Source: Flavobacteriales bacterium
GTDB lineage: Bacteria > Bacteroidota > Bacteroidia > Flavobacteriales_C > GCA-002722245
Direction of reading: 5' to 3'
DNA: 64,000 bases
Assembly: GCA_023251075.1 (NCBI GenBank)
Contig: JAHEZM010000012.1
Coordinates: 1-64,000 of the forward strand
Shown: positions 44,781 to 53,217 of the stretch, piece after piece
How the letters are laid out: each line of letters begins with the position of its first letter
How positions within the stretch are numbered: the first letter of the stretch is position 1
Notes under the pieces: model-generated
Told to the model about the DNA's origin: nothing
Seen by the model: the letters and a program-made list of their open reading frames with translations, nothing else
The model's database searches: none
Position numbers and translations under genes: made by a program

Positions 44781-46286
44781 ATGAATAAGTCAGTTTTGTT
44801 TATATTTTTTACAGCGGTATTATTGTCGTTTATTTCTTTTAAATCGTCGATGGATGATGGAGTGGAGGATTCGCAGGATTCTTTTGGATCACCTGATTCG
44901 ATAGTGCGTGCCATGCTTCCGGGTTTGAAAAAAGAATATTCAGATGTGCCCTATTTTACAAAGTTAGATGATCAGTATCTTTTTTATGTGGTGAAAGGAA
45001 ATTGGATAGATACCAATGCTAAAAATTTTGCTGTTGGGCATTATAAATTGGGTTTGTTAAATGAGAAAAAAGAAGTGCTTCTCAAAGCAGAGTACAACAA
45101 GATTTATAATCCTGATGGTACAGCAAGGGGATATATAGAATTTGAAAAAAACGGAAAAAGAGGTTTGGTAAATTATCATACTAAAAAAATTATTTCCCCA
45201 GAATATGATGTTATTTTTCCTTACAATAATTGGGAAGCAATTGCTGTGGGTAGAATTGCTAGGAAATTTTATAAAATATATTCTGATGGAAGAAAAGAAC
45301 AATTGATTTTCGGTAAATATGATGGATGGAGAGATCTTTTAAAACAAGTTATAGTCAATAAGAATACAAATTTACATTTGATCTATGATTTAAATGTAAA
45401 AGTAGTTAGAGATGAGGAATACAGTATCGCGAAAGGAGTTGTAGTAACACCTTCTTTTTTATATGATCTTAAGTTCGATGAGAAATACATAGGAGTTGAA
45501 TTTTTTGATAATGTATTTGAATCAATTTATGAATTAGAATTTAATTTCAATTTTTACTATGGACGTAAATCAGATATTAATTCTTTTATAAGCACATTTA
45601 TTGAAAGAGGGGTAAGCGGACGAGATTATGTTAATAGAAAAGACAGAATAGTTGTAACAGATTCTGTAGGTGATAATCGTGATGTTATGGAAATAGATCG
45701 CTCTGTCTCCGTTATAGAAGATTATTTTTACATCTATTCATTGGAAAACAATTGTGATTTTAATACTGATTTTTATCGTGTTTTTCATCAAAACGACAGT
45801 ATTGTTCGGGTGAATTGTATAAGAGATTCGATGAATGGAAATCCCAACTATTCTTACGCTACATATAATGTTTTCTATAAAATAGATAAGCAAGGGTTTA
45901 TTGAAAAAATAGAAAGTAATAGACTTTATGATATCACAAAATTTATGGAGATGCATGAATCTGATTTTGATGGTGATTTTATTATTGATCTAAATGCAAA
46001 TTCTGATACCAACGGAATTCACTATAGTCATTTACGTTTAGTGGATTTAGAATTAATGAGAAATGAGATCTTTGCTGATTATGGTTATAAGTTTAAAAAT
46101 GAAAAATGGAAAAAATATTTTTCTGCTAAATATTGGTATAAAGCGGAGTACGATAATATAGATCGTTTTTTAAGTCCTATAGATAAACACAACATTGAGT
46201 TTATAAAAAAGAAAGAGCAAGAATTACTTAAAAATGAAAATCTTATTACGAAACCAACCTATGTAAATTATGGTTACGGCTATTAA
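44781..46286 (+). CDS. Secreted WG-repeat-like protein (501 aa)
   Basis: Starts with a hydrophobic segment (about 4-20) that may be a signal peptide or anchor. Residues about 70-150 show two WG-type beta repeats: YKLGLLNEKKEVLLKAEYNKI and KRGLVNYHTKKIISPEYDVI, where a Gly-Leu-hydrophobic pair is followed by a charged turn and (A/P)EYD-(K/V)I. The rest (about 180-501) is rich in Asp, Tyr and Asn, with no domain I recognise. The last 17 bases overlap the start of the DUF2306 gene in a different frame. Function unknown. Confidence 0.55.
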   Translation: MNKSVLFIFFTAVLLSFISFKSSMDDGVEDSQDSFGSPDSIVRAMLPGLKKEYSDVPYFTKLDDQYLFYVVKGNWIDTNAKNFAVGHYKLGLLNEKKEVLLKAEYNKIYNPDGTARGYIEFEKNGKRGLVNYHTKKIISPEYDVIFPYNNWEAIAVGRIARKFYKIYSDGRKEQLIFGKYDGWRDLLKQVIVNKNTNLHLIYDLNVKVVRDEEYSIAKGVVVTPSFLYDLKFDEKYIGVEFFDNVFESIYELEFNFNFYYGRKSDINSFISTFIERGVSGRDYVNRKDRIVVTDSVGDNRDVMEIDRSVSVIEDYFYIYSLENNCDFNTDFYRVFHQNDSIVRVNCIRDSMNGNPNYSYATYNVFYKIDKQGFIEKIESNRLYDITKFMEMHESDFDGDFIIDLNANSDTNGIHYSHLRLVDLELMRNEIFADYGYKFKNEKWKKYFSAKYWYKAEYDNIDRFLSPIDKHNIEFIKKKEQELLKNENLITKPTYVNYGYGY

Positions 46287-46887
46287 GGTAGTTGTTAGTA
46301 TTCTAATTCTTTGTATTGCATTTCTAATATTTCAGAAATCACTCGAATATTTTCATCCTGATTTTACCCGCGGATTTCTTTTTGGTAAGAAAGAATATTT
46401 TGATGGGATTTATAAATATGGTTTGTATGCTCATATCATAGGTACTCCTGTTTGTATTGTAATTGGAACGCTTCAGATCTTTTTTTGCTTTGAGAAAAAA
46501 TTTCCTCAACTCCATAGAAAAGCAGGAAAAATTTATGTGGTTACGGTTTTATTTTTAGCGGTTCCGGGTGGTTTTATTATGGCTTTTTCTGCTATAGGCG
46601 GACAGCTTTCTGAATTGTGTTTTTTATTGCTGGCCATGTTGTGGATGTTCTTTACTTATAAAGCGTATCAAAGTGCCCGAAATAAAAATTTTGTAGAGCA
46701 TAAAAAACATATCACCCGCAGTTTTATTTTAATGTTATCGGCAATCAATCTTCGAATTCTTACTTTTATTTTCATTCAATTTTTTAATTATGAGGGAGTA
46801 CAGATGTACACTTTAGCAGCTTGGTTATCATGGGTACCTTCATTGCTGATTTATGAATGGGTGCAGTTCCGAAAACTAAAAGTGTAA
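46270..46887 (+). CDS. DUF2306 membrane protein
   Basis: A 205-residue protein with six hydrophobic segments. It has the DUF2306 pattern: YAHIIGTPVCIVIGTLQIFF (about 53-72, with a His), the FPQLHRKAGKIYV motif (about 78-90) and HKKHITRSFILMLSAINLR (about 140-158). The histidines in the membrane edges suggest a haem- or metal-related role, but no function is established. It begins inside the 3' end of the WG-like gene; a secreted protein gene follows after 39 bases. Confidence 0.8.
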   Translation: MVTAIKVVVSILILCIAFLIFQKSLEYFHPDFTRGFLFGKKEYFDGIYKYGLYAHIIGTPVCIVIGTLQIFFCFEKKFPQLHRKAGKIYVVTVLFLAVPGGFIMAFSAIGGQLSELCFLLLAMLWMFFTYKAYQSARNKNFVEHKKHITRSFILMLSAINLRILTFIFIQFFNYEGVQMYTLAAWLSWVPSLLIYEWVQFRKLKV

Positions 46888-46926
46888 CCAAATTGTTTTT
46901 ATGTATTGCATACTCTATATTCAAGT

Positions 46927-47685
46927 ATGAAAAAATTAATATTCCTTTTTCTCTTTATAAGTGTTCAAAGTTTTGCCTCCACAAAATACATTCATGTTTT
47001 AGTGGCGCTTTGCGATAATAAATACCAAGGTATAGTTCCTGTTCCTGCGGGAATTGGTAACGGACAAGATCCTGCTACCAACTTGTATTGGGGATGTGGT
47101 TATGGAGTAAAAACTTTTTTTAAAAAACAAGTCGATTGGAAACTGGTGAAGAAAATTGATAAGCCCAGTGTTCAGATTTTAGAACGTTTGATTTTTAAAC
47201 ATCGCGATTCTTCTATTTATTTAATTGCCGATGCCTATGATGGTAAAGAAATTAAACAAACTACTATTGATTTCTTTGCTTTTTCTTCTGGTAGAAATAA
47301 AATGGATATTAAAGTAGATTCACTCACCACGGTGAAAGCGGGAGGTAATGCCGATTTGATTTGTTATATCGGTCATGATGGGTTGATGGATTTTTCTTTA
47401 GATACTACTTTTGCTTCGGTAGATATAAAACAGCGACAAACCATAGCTTTGGCTTGTTACAGTAAAAACTATTTCAAACCTCATTTGCTTAAAACTGGTG
47501 CTCAACCTTTGTTGTGGAGTACTCATTTAATGAGTCCCGAAGCCTATACTTTGGATGCTGCCATTGACTCCTGGATTGTAAAAGAAGTGGCTACTTCTAC
47601 CCGCGAAAAAGCAGCTCAAGCCTATAACCTTTATCAAAAATGTGGAATTAAAGGGGCTCGAAATTTATTAGTCACCGGTTGGTAA
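46927..47685 (+). CDS. Conserved secreted protein with possible caspase-like His/Cys pair
   Basis: A 252-residue protein started at the ATG at 46927, which opens a signal peptide (1-18). The mature N-terminus is IHVLVALCDNKYQGIVPVP (22-40). The middle alternates strands and helices: IYLIADAY (97-104), ADLICYIGHDGLMDF (142-156), RQTIALACYSKNYF (170-183), AQPLLWSTHLMSPEA (192-206). H150 after a hydrophobic strand and C177 after the next strand are spaced like the His/Cys dyad of clan CD (caspase/CHAT) proteases. I infer this fold from the pattern only; a catalytic role is unproven. It is followed after 7 bases by a DUF4846 gene. Confidence 0.6.
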   Translation: MKKLIFLFLFISVQSFASTKYIHVLVALCDNKYQGIVPVPAGIGNGQDPATNLYWGCGYGVKTFFKKQVDWKLVKKIDKPSVQILERLIFKHRDSSIYLIADAYDGKEIKQTTIDFFAFSSGRNKMDIKVDSLTTVKAGGNADLICYIGHDGLMDFSLDTTFASVDIKQRQTIALACYSKNYFKPHLLKTGAQPLLWSTHLMSPEAYTLDAAIDSWIVKEVATSTREKAAQAYNLYQKCGIKGARNLLVTGW

Positions 47686-47692
47686 TCTTTTT

Positions 47693-48550
47693 ATGAAAAA
47701 TATTTTTTTAGTTTTTATTATCCCAGCTCTTCTCCTTACCTGTGCCAATCAACCAGAAAATATCTTGGTTGATTCAGTGATTGAACCCAAAGAAATTATG
47801 GTGAAAGAAGGAACCACTGTTTTAACTCGTTTTAATCCTCCCGATAGTTTTGTTCGATTGGTTGCTGATTCAAATTCCTTTGCCTTTTTTCTAAGATCTT
47901 TTCCTCTGAAGAAAGATGGGAGCAAGGTGTTATTGTATAATGGCGAAGAGAAATTTTTTCAAGCAGGTGTTGCGGCAGTGTTAGATATTGATGTGGGCAC
48001 TAAAGATTTACAACAATGTGCCGATGCTGTAATGCGGTTGAGAGCCGAATATCTTTATCAGCATGAAATGTATTCGAAAATCCATTTCAATTTTACCAAT
48101 GGTTTTATGGCCGATTATATTAAATGGGCAGAAGGCAGCAGAGTGAAAATTTCGGGGAATAATACTTCATGGTATGCCGGAGCGGAGAAAGATTATTCTT
48201 ATGAAAATTTCAGAAAATATTTAGAATTGGTTTTTTCTTATGCAGGCACTTTGAGTTTATCAAAAGAGTTAAAAACAATATCTGTTGACAGCATTGTTGC
48301 AGGAGATGTTTTTATTTACGGAGGATCTCCAGGTCATGCAGTAATTGTTACCGATGTGGCTCAGCATATTAGAACAGGTGAAAGAGTTTTTATGATAGCC
48401 CAAAGTTATATGCCTGCACAAAACATTCATTTGCTTAGAAATTTAAATGATTTAAATATTTCACCGTGGTACAATTTAAAAGGCACTGATTTGCTGCTTT
48501 CCCCTGAATGGACTTTCAAAAAATCTCAACTCAAGAGATTTGCAGATTAA
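47693..48550 (+). CDS. DUF4846-family exported protein
   Basis: A 285-residue protein. The hydrophobic start with LLLTC (Cys near 17) suggests a lipoprotein. The core matches DUF4846: TRFNPPDSFVRL (about 43-54), LRSFPLKKDGSKVLLYNG (about 67-84), a conserved QCADAVMRLRAEYLYQ (about 103-118), IHFNFTNGFMADYIKWAEG (about 123-141) and GDVFIYGGSPGHAVIVTDVA (about 204-223). The last stretch recalls NlpC/P60-like or transglutaminase-like folds, with a GHA histidine, but a catalytic Cys is not evident. Probably envelope-associated; function unknown. Confidence 0.8.
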   Translation: MKNIFLVFIIPALLLTCANQPENILVDSVIEPKEIMVKEGTTVLTRFNPPDSFVRLVADSNSFAFFLRSFPLKKDGSKVLLYNGEEKFFQAGVAAVLDIDVGTKDLQQCADAVMRLRAEYLYQHEMYSKIHFNFTNGFMADYIKWAEGSRVKISGNNTSWYAGAEKDYSYENFRKYLELVFSYAGTLSLSKELKTISVDSIVAGDVFIYGGSPGHAVIVTDVAQHIRTGERVFMIAQSYMPAQNIHLLRNLNDLNISPWYNLKGTDLLLSPEWTFKKSQLKRFAD

Positions 48551-48559
48551 TACAAAAAG

Positions 48560-48588
48560 AAAAAGTTGGACGGGCATCCAACTTTTTC
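48560..48588 (+). terminator. Rho-independent terminator after the DUF4846 gene
   Basis: An 11-bp perfect stem (48560-48570, AAAAAGTTGGA, with 48577-48587) around a six-base loop; A and T tracts on both sides make it usable in both directions. Confidence 0.85.
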
Positions 48589-48618
48589 TAACCTAACCTA
48601 ACTAAACTTAACTAAACT
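48589..48618. repeat. Six tandem pentamers TAACC/TAACT/AAACT
   Basis: Directly behind the terminator the sequence reads TAACC TAACC TAACT AAACT TAACT AAACT, six five-base units with at most two changes from each other. It marks the start of the 327-base gap before the response regulator gene; no coding potential. Function unknown; it could be a slippage-prone tract. Confidence 0.7.
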
Positions 48619-48698
48619 ATTTACAGTTTTTAAAACTGTATGGGAGTATATTTTAGTATTACAAATATACAACATTATTTTACAAAGTCAAGTTTTCA

Positions 48699-48761
48699 TC
48701 GAAAAAAAAGTTTAATTCGTCGAAAAATAAACTAAAATTGTCGAAATAATTAAGATATTTT
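48699..48761 (+). promoter_or_regulatory. Three tandem 21-bp units upstream of the response regulator
   Basis: TCGAAA occurs at 48699, 48720 and 48741, exactly 21 bases apart, each followed by an A/T-rich stretch (consensus TCGAAAAAtAAacTaaAattg). Two helical turns per unit puts the TCGAAA cores on one face of the DNA, as for an array of protein-binding sites. The third copy is the most diverged. The array ends 117 bases before the response regulator ATG. I infer an operator array, possibly for the regulator itself. Confidence 0.55.
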
Positions 48762-48810
48762 ACTGATTATTATTGCTTTACCTTCAATTATTCACTACAT
48801 TACAAAAGGC

Positions 48811-48830
48811 ATTTTACAAAGGGGTAAAAT
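48811..48830 (+). promoter_or_regulatory. Inverted repeat between the 21-bp array and the response regulator
   Basis: ATTTTAC (48811-48817) and GTAAAAT (48824-48830) form a perfect 7-bp inverted repeat around AAAGGG. The half TTTTACAAAG also occurs at 48679-48688. It is 48 bases before the gene start, suiting an operator or a 5' UTR hairpin. Confidence 0.45.
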
Positions 48831-48877
48831 CTACATAGTTCCAGATACATTTTTTAATTAAAAACAAGGGGTTAATT

Positions 48878-49534
48878 ATGAACAGATTAAAAGTACTATT
48901 GGTTGATGATCATCGCTTGATCAGAAAAGCAATTTCCACGCTTCTTAATGGTGAACCTGACATTCAGGTAATTGCCGAAGCCAGCAACAAAGAAGAATGC
49001 TTTCATTTGGCAGAAGTAGCTCTTCCTGATATTGTTTTAATGGATATCTCTTTAGAAGATGCCGACGGTATTCATTTAACTAAAGAATTGATAGAGAAAT
49101 ACCCTAATTTGAAGGTTATTATTCTTTCTATGCATTTACAAGAATCTTATATCAAACAAGCCATTAAAGCAGGTGCTAAAGGATATATTCTTAAAAATTC
49201 TCCTCACGAAGACTTAATTAAAGCAGTAATGGAAGTTGCCAATGGCGGACAATATTTTGCTCAGGAGGTTTCGAAAATGATGGCTCAAAATTATTTATTG
49301 TCTGAAAAAACAACAGATTCTCGTTACCATAAAGATGAAATTCTTACGAAACGTGAATTAGAAATTGTTAAGTTGGTTGCTGAAGGATTGAACAATCAAA
49401 AAATTGCCGATCAATTGTGCATCAGCCACAGAACGGTTGATACGCATAGAACGAACATTATGCAAAAGGTTAAAGTGAAAAATGTTGCTGAGTTGGTTCG
49501 TTATGCGATTAAAAATAGATTGGTAGAAATTTAA
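48878..49534 (+). CDS. LuxR/NarL-type response regulator
   Basis: A 218-residue two-component regulator. The receiver domain (1-120) has the acidic pocket DD at 10-11, the phospho-acceptor D56 in IVLMDIS, and the conserved Lys in YILKNSPHEDL (about 105). The C-terminal helix-turn-helix of the LuxR class (about 150-215) reads LTKRELEIVKLVAEGL, then ISHRTVDTHRTNIMQKV. It has no histidine kinase next to it. It is preceded by a repeat-rich control region and faces a large sensor-type adenylate cyclase across a shared terminator. Target genes unknown; autoregulation is plausible. Confidence 0.94.
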   Translation: MNRLKVLLVDDHRLIRKAISTLLNGEPDIQVIAEASNKEECFHLAEVALPDIVLMDISLEDADGIHLTKELIEKYPNLKVIILSMHLQESYIKQAIKAGAKGYILKNSPHEDLIKAVMEVANGGQYFAQEVSKMMAQNYLLSEKTTDSRYHKDEILTKRELEIVKLVAEGLNNQKIADQLCISHRTVDTHRTNIMQKVKVKNVAELVRYAIKNRLVEI

Positions 49535-49555
49535 CCTAAATAAAATTCGAATATT

Positions 49556-49594
49556 AAAGCCAAAAAGTTTACGCTTTTTGGCTTTCTTTTTTTA
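49556..49594 (+). terminator. Bidirectional terminator between response regulator and cyclase genes
   Basis: A 12-bp perfect stem (AAAGCCAAAAAG at 49556-49567 with CTTTTTGGCTTT at 49574-49585) closes TTTACG and is followed by T-rich sequence. The last codons of the cyclase gene lie within this hairpin, so its coding end doubles as part of the terminator. Confidence 0.85.
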
Positions 49595-52500
49595 CTACAT
49601 TTTGGTAAAGTAATTCATTGGCAATTTTTCCATGCTCATCTTTAGAGTATTGTGGTAAGAGTCGTTCTACAAAGTACATACTCATTTCCCCTTTGTTTTT
49701 AACATGAATATCACCGCGCGCATTGCAAATAAAATATTCTTTTATTTCAAGGTAAGTGCTTTCTGAAATATTTAATTTCCCCGGAATACTATTTGATTCC
49801 ATTCTGCTGGCTACATTTACAGAATCACCCCAAATATCATAGGCGAATTTTTTCTTGCCTACCACTCCTGCAATGAGTGGCCCACTGTGAATGCCCACAC
49901 GTACTTCCCAGGAATGTCCGATTTTTGTTTCGAATGAAGCAATGAAATCGATAAAGGCTAAACCTGCTAAAACACAATCTACTGCATGTGTTTTATTGCT
50001 TACAGGTATTCCTCCTGCACACATATAAGCATCTCCAATGGTTTTTATTTTTTCGAGATTATGTTGATCGGTAATAGCATCAAATTCAATAAAGATATTG
50101 TTCAATTCACTAACCAGCACATCTGGCGACAATGTTTCTGAAAGACTTGTAAATCCTTTAAAATCAGTAAACATTATACTTGCATCTTCATAAAGTTTTG
50201 TTTTTGCTGTTCCCGAATCTTTCAGCTCAGTGGCTATCTCTTCCGGAAGAATATTTAGTAACAGCTCTTCAGATTTTTTCTTTTCTATTTCAAGATCTTT
50301 TGTTCGCGACTGAACAATGTCTTCCAATTGTAATTTTTCTTTGGTTAACCTCTTAATTCTCCATTTAAACCCTATCCAAAGAACTAAACCAATACTTATT
50401 ATTAGCAGGATTCTGAACCACCATGTTTCCCAAAAAGGTGGAATGATAGTGATGTTGATGCTCAAAGGTTTTTTACTCCATTTACCACCATTCAGTTTGG
50501 TGTAAACTTCAAGTGTGTATTCACCAGGTTCAATGTTAGAGTATGTAACTTTGTTTAATGAGCCACTAGGAGATAATTCATTATCATGACCTTTAAGTTG
50601 AAATCTATATTCTACAGCTGTTGGGTTAATTAATGCATTTGCTTTAAACTCAAAAGTTAAATGGTTGATGTTATAGGGTAATATTAGTTTATTGGGTGTA
50701 TGATAATATCCTGTCAATGAATCACAATAAGGTCTCCAATCGAAATCTGAATAATTAAATTTTATATTGGTGAAATCTAGTTTAGGAATAAAATTTTCTG
50801 GAGTTTGCGAGGGATTCAAAGTTTTAATTTTACAAGCACCATTTATTGTCCCTAGCCATAAAGATTCTTTGCTATCAATACACCAGGCATTCCTGTTACA
50901 TTGTATCCCTTCGAATCCTTCTTTAATACCATAAGAGAATATTTCGAAAGTATTCATTGATATTTTTTTCACGTCTTTATCAGTAGCTAACCATATCGCA
51001 TTGTCGTTTGCATAAATTGAATTGATTACAATGTTTTTAAGACTTTTGTGACTAGGTAGGGTATAAAATTTCCCTTTGTGCATGAAATAAACTCCGTCGC
51101 CTTGAGTACCAAACCAAATTCTTTGCTTGTCAATTTCAGAATAGCAGCTTATTACATGAAGCAAAGATCCTTCAGTGCATTTAGAAAATACATTTATTTT
51201 TAATTTCTCTTTCGATGCATTTGCAGTATTCGTGATTTGGATCACTCCCTTGTTCGATGCTGCCCAAATATTTCCTTGGTCATCTTCACAAATACTATAA
51301 ACACTACAATTTTCGATGTTTTCTGGATTTTCATAATCATAAAATAGTGCAGTTTTTTTATTATCGAAACCAATACTTTTTATTCCATGATTATTTGTTC
51401 CCACCCAAATAATTCCTTTTTTATCCACATAAAAACAATTTACTTCATTGGCAGTAATGTTATTGAAGTTTACAAGCCTATTGTTTTCATAGCGGTAAAT
51501 TCCATTTCCTTCAGTTCCAATCCATAGTGTACCTGAAGAATCACTACACAGTGCTGTTATTGTTGTTGAATTTAGTACCTCAGAATTGTTTAGTGATGAT
51601 ATTTTTTTTCTTTTTCGAATGACTACTCCATTGGATTGTGTTCCCAGTACAACACTTGAATCGGGAAGTACACAAATTGCGGTGATAATAGGATCGTTTA
51701 ATCCGCTATTGCTGTTTATAATAGAAAAGGTTTCGCCAAGATATTTATTTATTCCTCCAAATTTTGTGGCAAACCACAGGGCACCCGATTTATCTTGTTC
51801 TATACCTCTAATTTGATTGTTTGATAGTCCGTTTTCTTTCGATATCAAGGTAATTCTTACTTCGTCTTCTTCAAAATTATTGTGTCGTATTCGGTAAGCA
51901 CCTTTGTTGGTAGCTATCCATAAATTATGGGTGAAATCTTGAAATAAACAATTAATAGTTTTTGTGTGGATCATAGAGGTGTCGATCACCATTTTAAATG
52001 AATTTTCTTTTTGTATCCAAACGCCATTATTTGTTCCTACCCATATTTTATTTTGATAATCTTTTAAAAGCGAATTTATTTTTAAGTCTTTCAATATCTC
52101 TATACCAATTATTTTTTTAGTTTTCGAATGGATATAATTCAATCCATTTTGTGTAGCTATCCAAATGTTACCCTCTTTATCTTTAGTAAGATCAAAAATT
52201 GCATCGCTAAATAATCCATCTTTCCGAAAGAAGCTTTGTATTGATTTTTCATGCAGGATATTCAAGCCGTTGTATTTGGTACCTATATAGATATTGCCCA
52301 AATTATCTTCACAAATAGAAGTGATACAATTATCACTTAATCCATTGCTGATATCAAAAACTTTAATTATTTCATTTTCTATATAACAAGCTCCTCCGTT
52401 TTCAGTACCTATCCATATTTTACCTTTACTATCTTCAAAAAGGGTAGTGATGTTTTCATCGGGTAGTCCGTTACTTTGGTGATAATATTTGAATTGGGTA

Positions 52501-52691
52501 CCATCATAGAGGTTCAATCCATTGTTATCGGTACCAATCCATAAGTGTCCATTTTTATCTTCTATAATTGTTTTAACAGAGGCTTGAGATAAGCCTTCTC
52601 CCACAGAAATATTTTCGAAATGATATTGCTGACTTCGCATGGAAACAGCTAGAAAAAATAAAAAACATATGAGTGTTGTACTCTTTTTCAT
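49569..52691 (-). CDS. Propeller-sensor class III adenylate cyclase
   Basis: A 1040-residue transmembrane enzyme; the ATG at 52691 is chosen because it opens a signal peptide, 13 codons inside the longest frame. The extracytoplasmic part (to about 640) is made of repeated two-component-regulator propeller units (for example GNIYIGTKYNGLNIL, GTLWIGTEGNGIYRY), then a Y_Y_Y domain (to about 735), one membrane helix (about 740-760), a short coiled coil, and a class III cyclase domain (about 835-1005). Metal ligands D843 and D887, adenine-selecting K883 and D952, and N959/R963 are present, so ATP to cAMP is expected. The histidine kinase that normally follows such propellers is replaced by the cyclase. 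Confidence 0.9.
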   Translation of the reverse strand: MKKSTTLICFLFFLAVSMRSQQYHFENISVGEGLSQASVKTIIEDKNGHLWIGTDNNGLNLYDGTQFKYYHQSNGLPDENITTLFEDSKGKIWIGTENGGACYIENEIIKVFDISNGLSDNCITSICEDNLGNIYIGTKYNGLNILHEKSIQSFFRKDGLFSDAIFDLTKDKEGNIWIATQNGLNYIHSKTKKIIGIEILKDLKINSLLKDYQNKIWVGTNNGVWIQKENSFKMVIDTSMIHTKTINCLFQDFTHNLWIATNKGAYRIRHNNFEEDEVRITLISKENGLSNNQIRGIEQDKSGALWFATKFGGINKYLGETFSIINSNSGLNDPIITAICVLPDSSVVLGTQSNGVVIRKRKKISSLNNSEVLNSTTITALCSDSSGTLWIGTEGNGIYRYENNRLVNFNNITANEVNCFYVDKKGIIWVGTNNHGIKSIGFDNKKTALFYDYENPENIENCSVYSICEDDQGNIWAASNKGVIQITNTANASKEKLKINVFSKCTEGSLLHVISCYSEIDKQRIWFGTQGDGVYFMHKGKFYTLPSHKSLKNIVINSIYANDNAIWLATDKDVKKISMNTFEIFSYGIKEGFEGIQCNRNAWCIDSKESLWLGTINGACKIKTLNPSQTPENFIPKLDFTNIKFNYSDFDWRPYCDSLTGYYHTPNKLILPYNINHLTFEFKANALINPTAVEYRFQLKGHDNELSPSGSLNKVTYSNIEPGEYTLEVYTKLNGGKWSKKPLSINITIIPPFWETWWFRILLIISIGLVLWIGFKWRIKRLTKEKLQLEDIVQSRTKDLEIEKKKSEELLLNILPEEIATELKDSGTAKTKLYEDASIMFTDFKGFTSLSETLSPDVLVSELNNIFIEFDAITDQHNLEKIKTIGDAYMCAGGIPVSNKTHAVDCVLAGLAFIDFIASFETKIGHSWEVRVGIHSGPLIAGVVGKKKFAYDIWGDSVNVASRMESNSIPGKLNISESTYLEIKEYFICNARGDIHVKNKGEMSMYFVERLLPQYSKDEHGKIANELLYQNVVKKESQKA

Positions 52692-52813
52692 TCGAATTAT
52701 TGGCAAGCTTGATACGCTATTCCAATTCATAAGTTTTAATTCAGTTAAATAATCCTGTTTTGTTTAGGTATTTACTGAGATTAAGAAAAACGCTAAGTAA
52801 AGTAGGGCATATT

Positions 52814-52844
52814 TTTGCAAATTTAAATTGAAGCGCTATATTTG
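52814..52844 (+). promoter_or_regulatory. Bacteroidota-type promoter of the tRNA genes
   Basis: TTTG at 52814-52817, a 19-base spacer and TATATTTG at 52837-52844, a complete -33/-7 match. Transcription should start near 52848, 26 bases before tRNA-Gly. Confidence 0.85.
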
Positions 52845-52873
52845 CAGCCCATTAGTTCTTTTAGATGGTTATT

Positions 52874-52949
<76 letters not shown>

Positions 52950-52952
52950 TAG

Positions 52953-52977
52953 AAAACCCTGTTCACAGGGTTTTTTT
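52953..52977 (+). terminator. Terminator between tRNA-Gly and tRNA-Leu
   Basis: AAAACCCTG (52953-52961) pairs perfectly with CAGGGTTTT (52966-52974) around TTCA, followed by T residues. Confidence 0.85.
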
Positions 52978-53019
52978 AATTGAAGTAGAATGAAAACTAC
53001 CATTTTCATTTTATGGTTT

Positions 53020-53102
53020 GCCTTGGTGGTGGAATGGTAGACACGCAGGACTTAAAATCCTGTGGCAGCAATGCCGTAAGGGTTCAAGTCCCTTCCGAGG
53101 TA
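53020..53102 (+). tRNA. tRNA-Leu (anticodon TAA)
   Basis: Class II tRNA of 83 nt: acceptor GCCTTGG with CCGAGGT, D arm around GGTGGAATGGTAGACAC, anticodon stem CAGGA/TCCTG with loop CTTAAAA (anticodon TAA), an extended variable arm GGCAGCAATGCC, and T arm GGGTTCAAGTCCC. Discriminator is A. The next bases are CTA, so the CCA end is not encoded here, unlike the neighbouring tRNA-Gly. Confidence 0.95.
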
Positions 53103-53104
53103 CT

Positions 53105-53217
53105 AAAAATCAGAGTGAGAGTGAGACACGAGAGTGGCCACGAGCACTCTGATTTTTCTCAAAGCTCGCTCTCACACTCACTCTGTTTTTCTCCAAACTC
53201 ACTCCCACACTCACTCT
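53105..53217 (+). terminator. Terminator and related repeats after tRNA-Leu
   Basis: AAAAATCAGAGTG (53105-53117) pairs perfectly over 13 bp with CACTCTGATTTTT (53145-53157); inside lies the palindrome GTGGCCAC (53134-53141). Two more CACACTCACTCT copies follow (ending 53184 and 53217), each before a T/C-rich run, and can pair with the same left arm. It looks like a terminator whose right arm was copied twice. The rest of the gap up to 53302 is AT-rich and I see nothing else in it. Confidence 0.65.

Noticed and set aside
49569-52691. Cyclase domain read as guanylate cyclase
   Set aside because: The specificity positions are Lys and Asp (adenylate type), not Glu and Cys/Ser.
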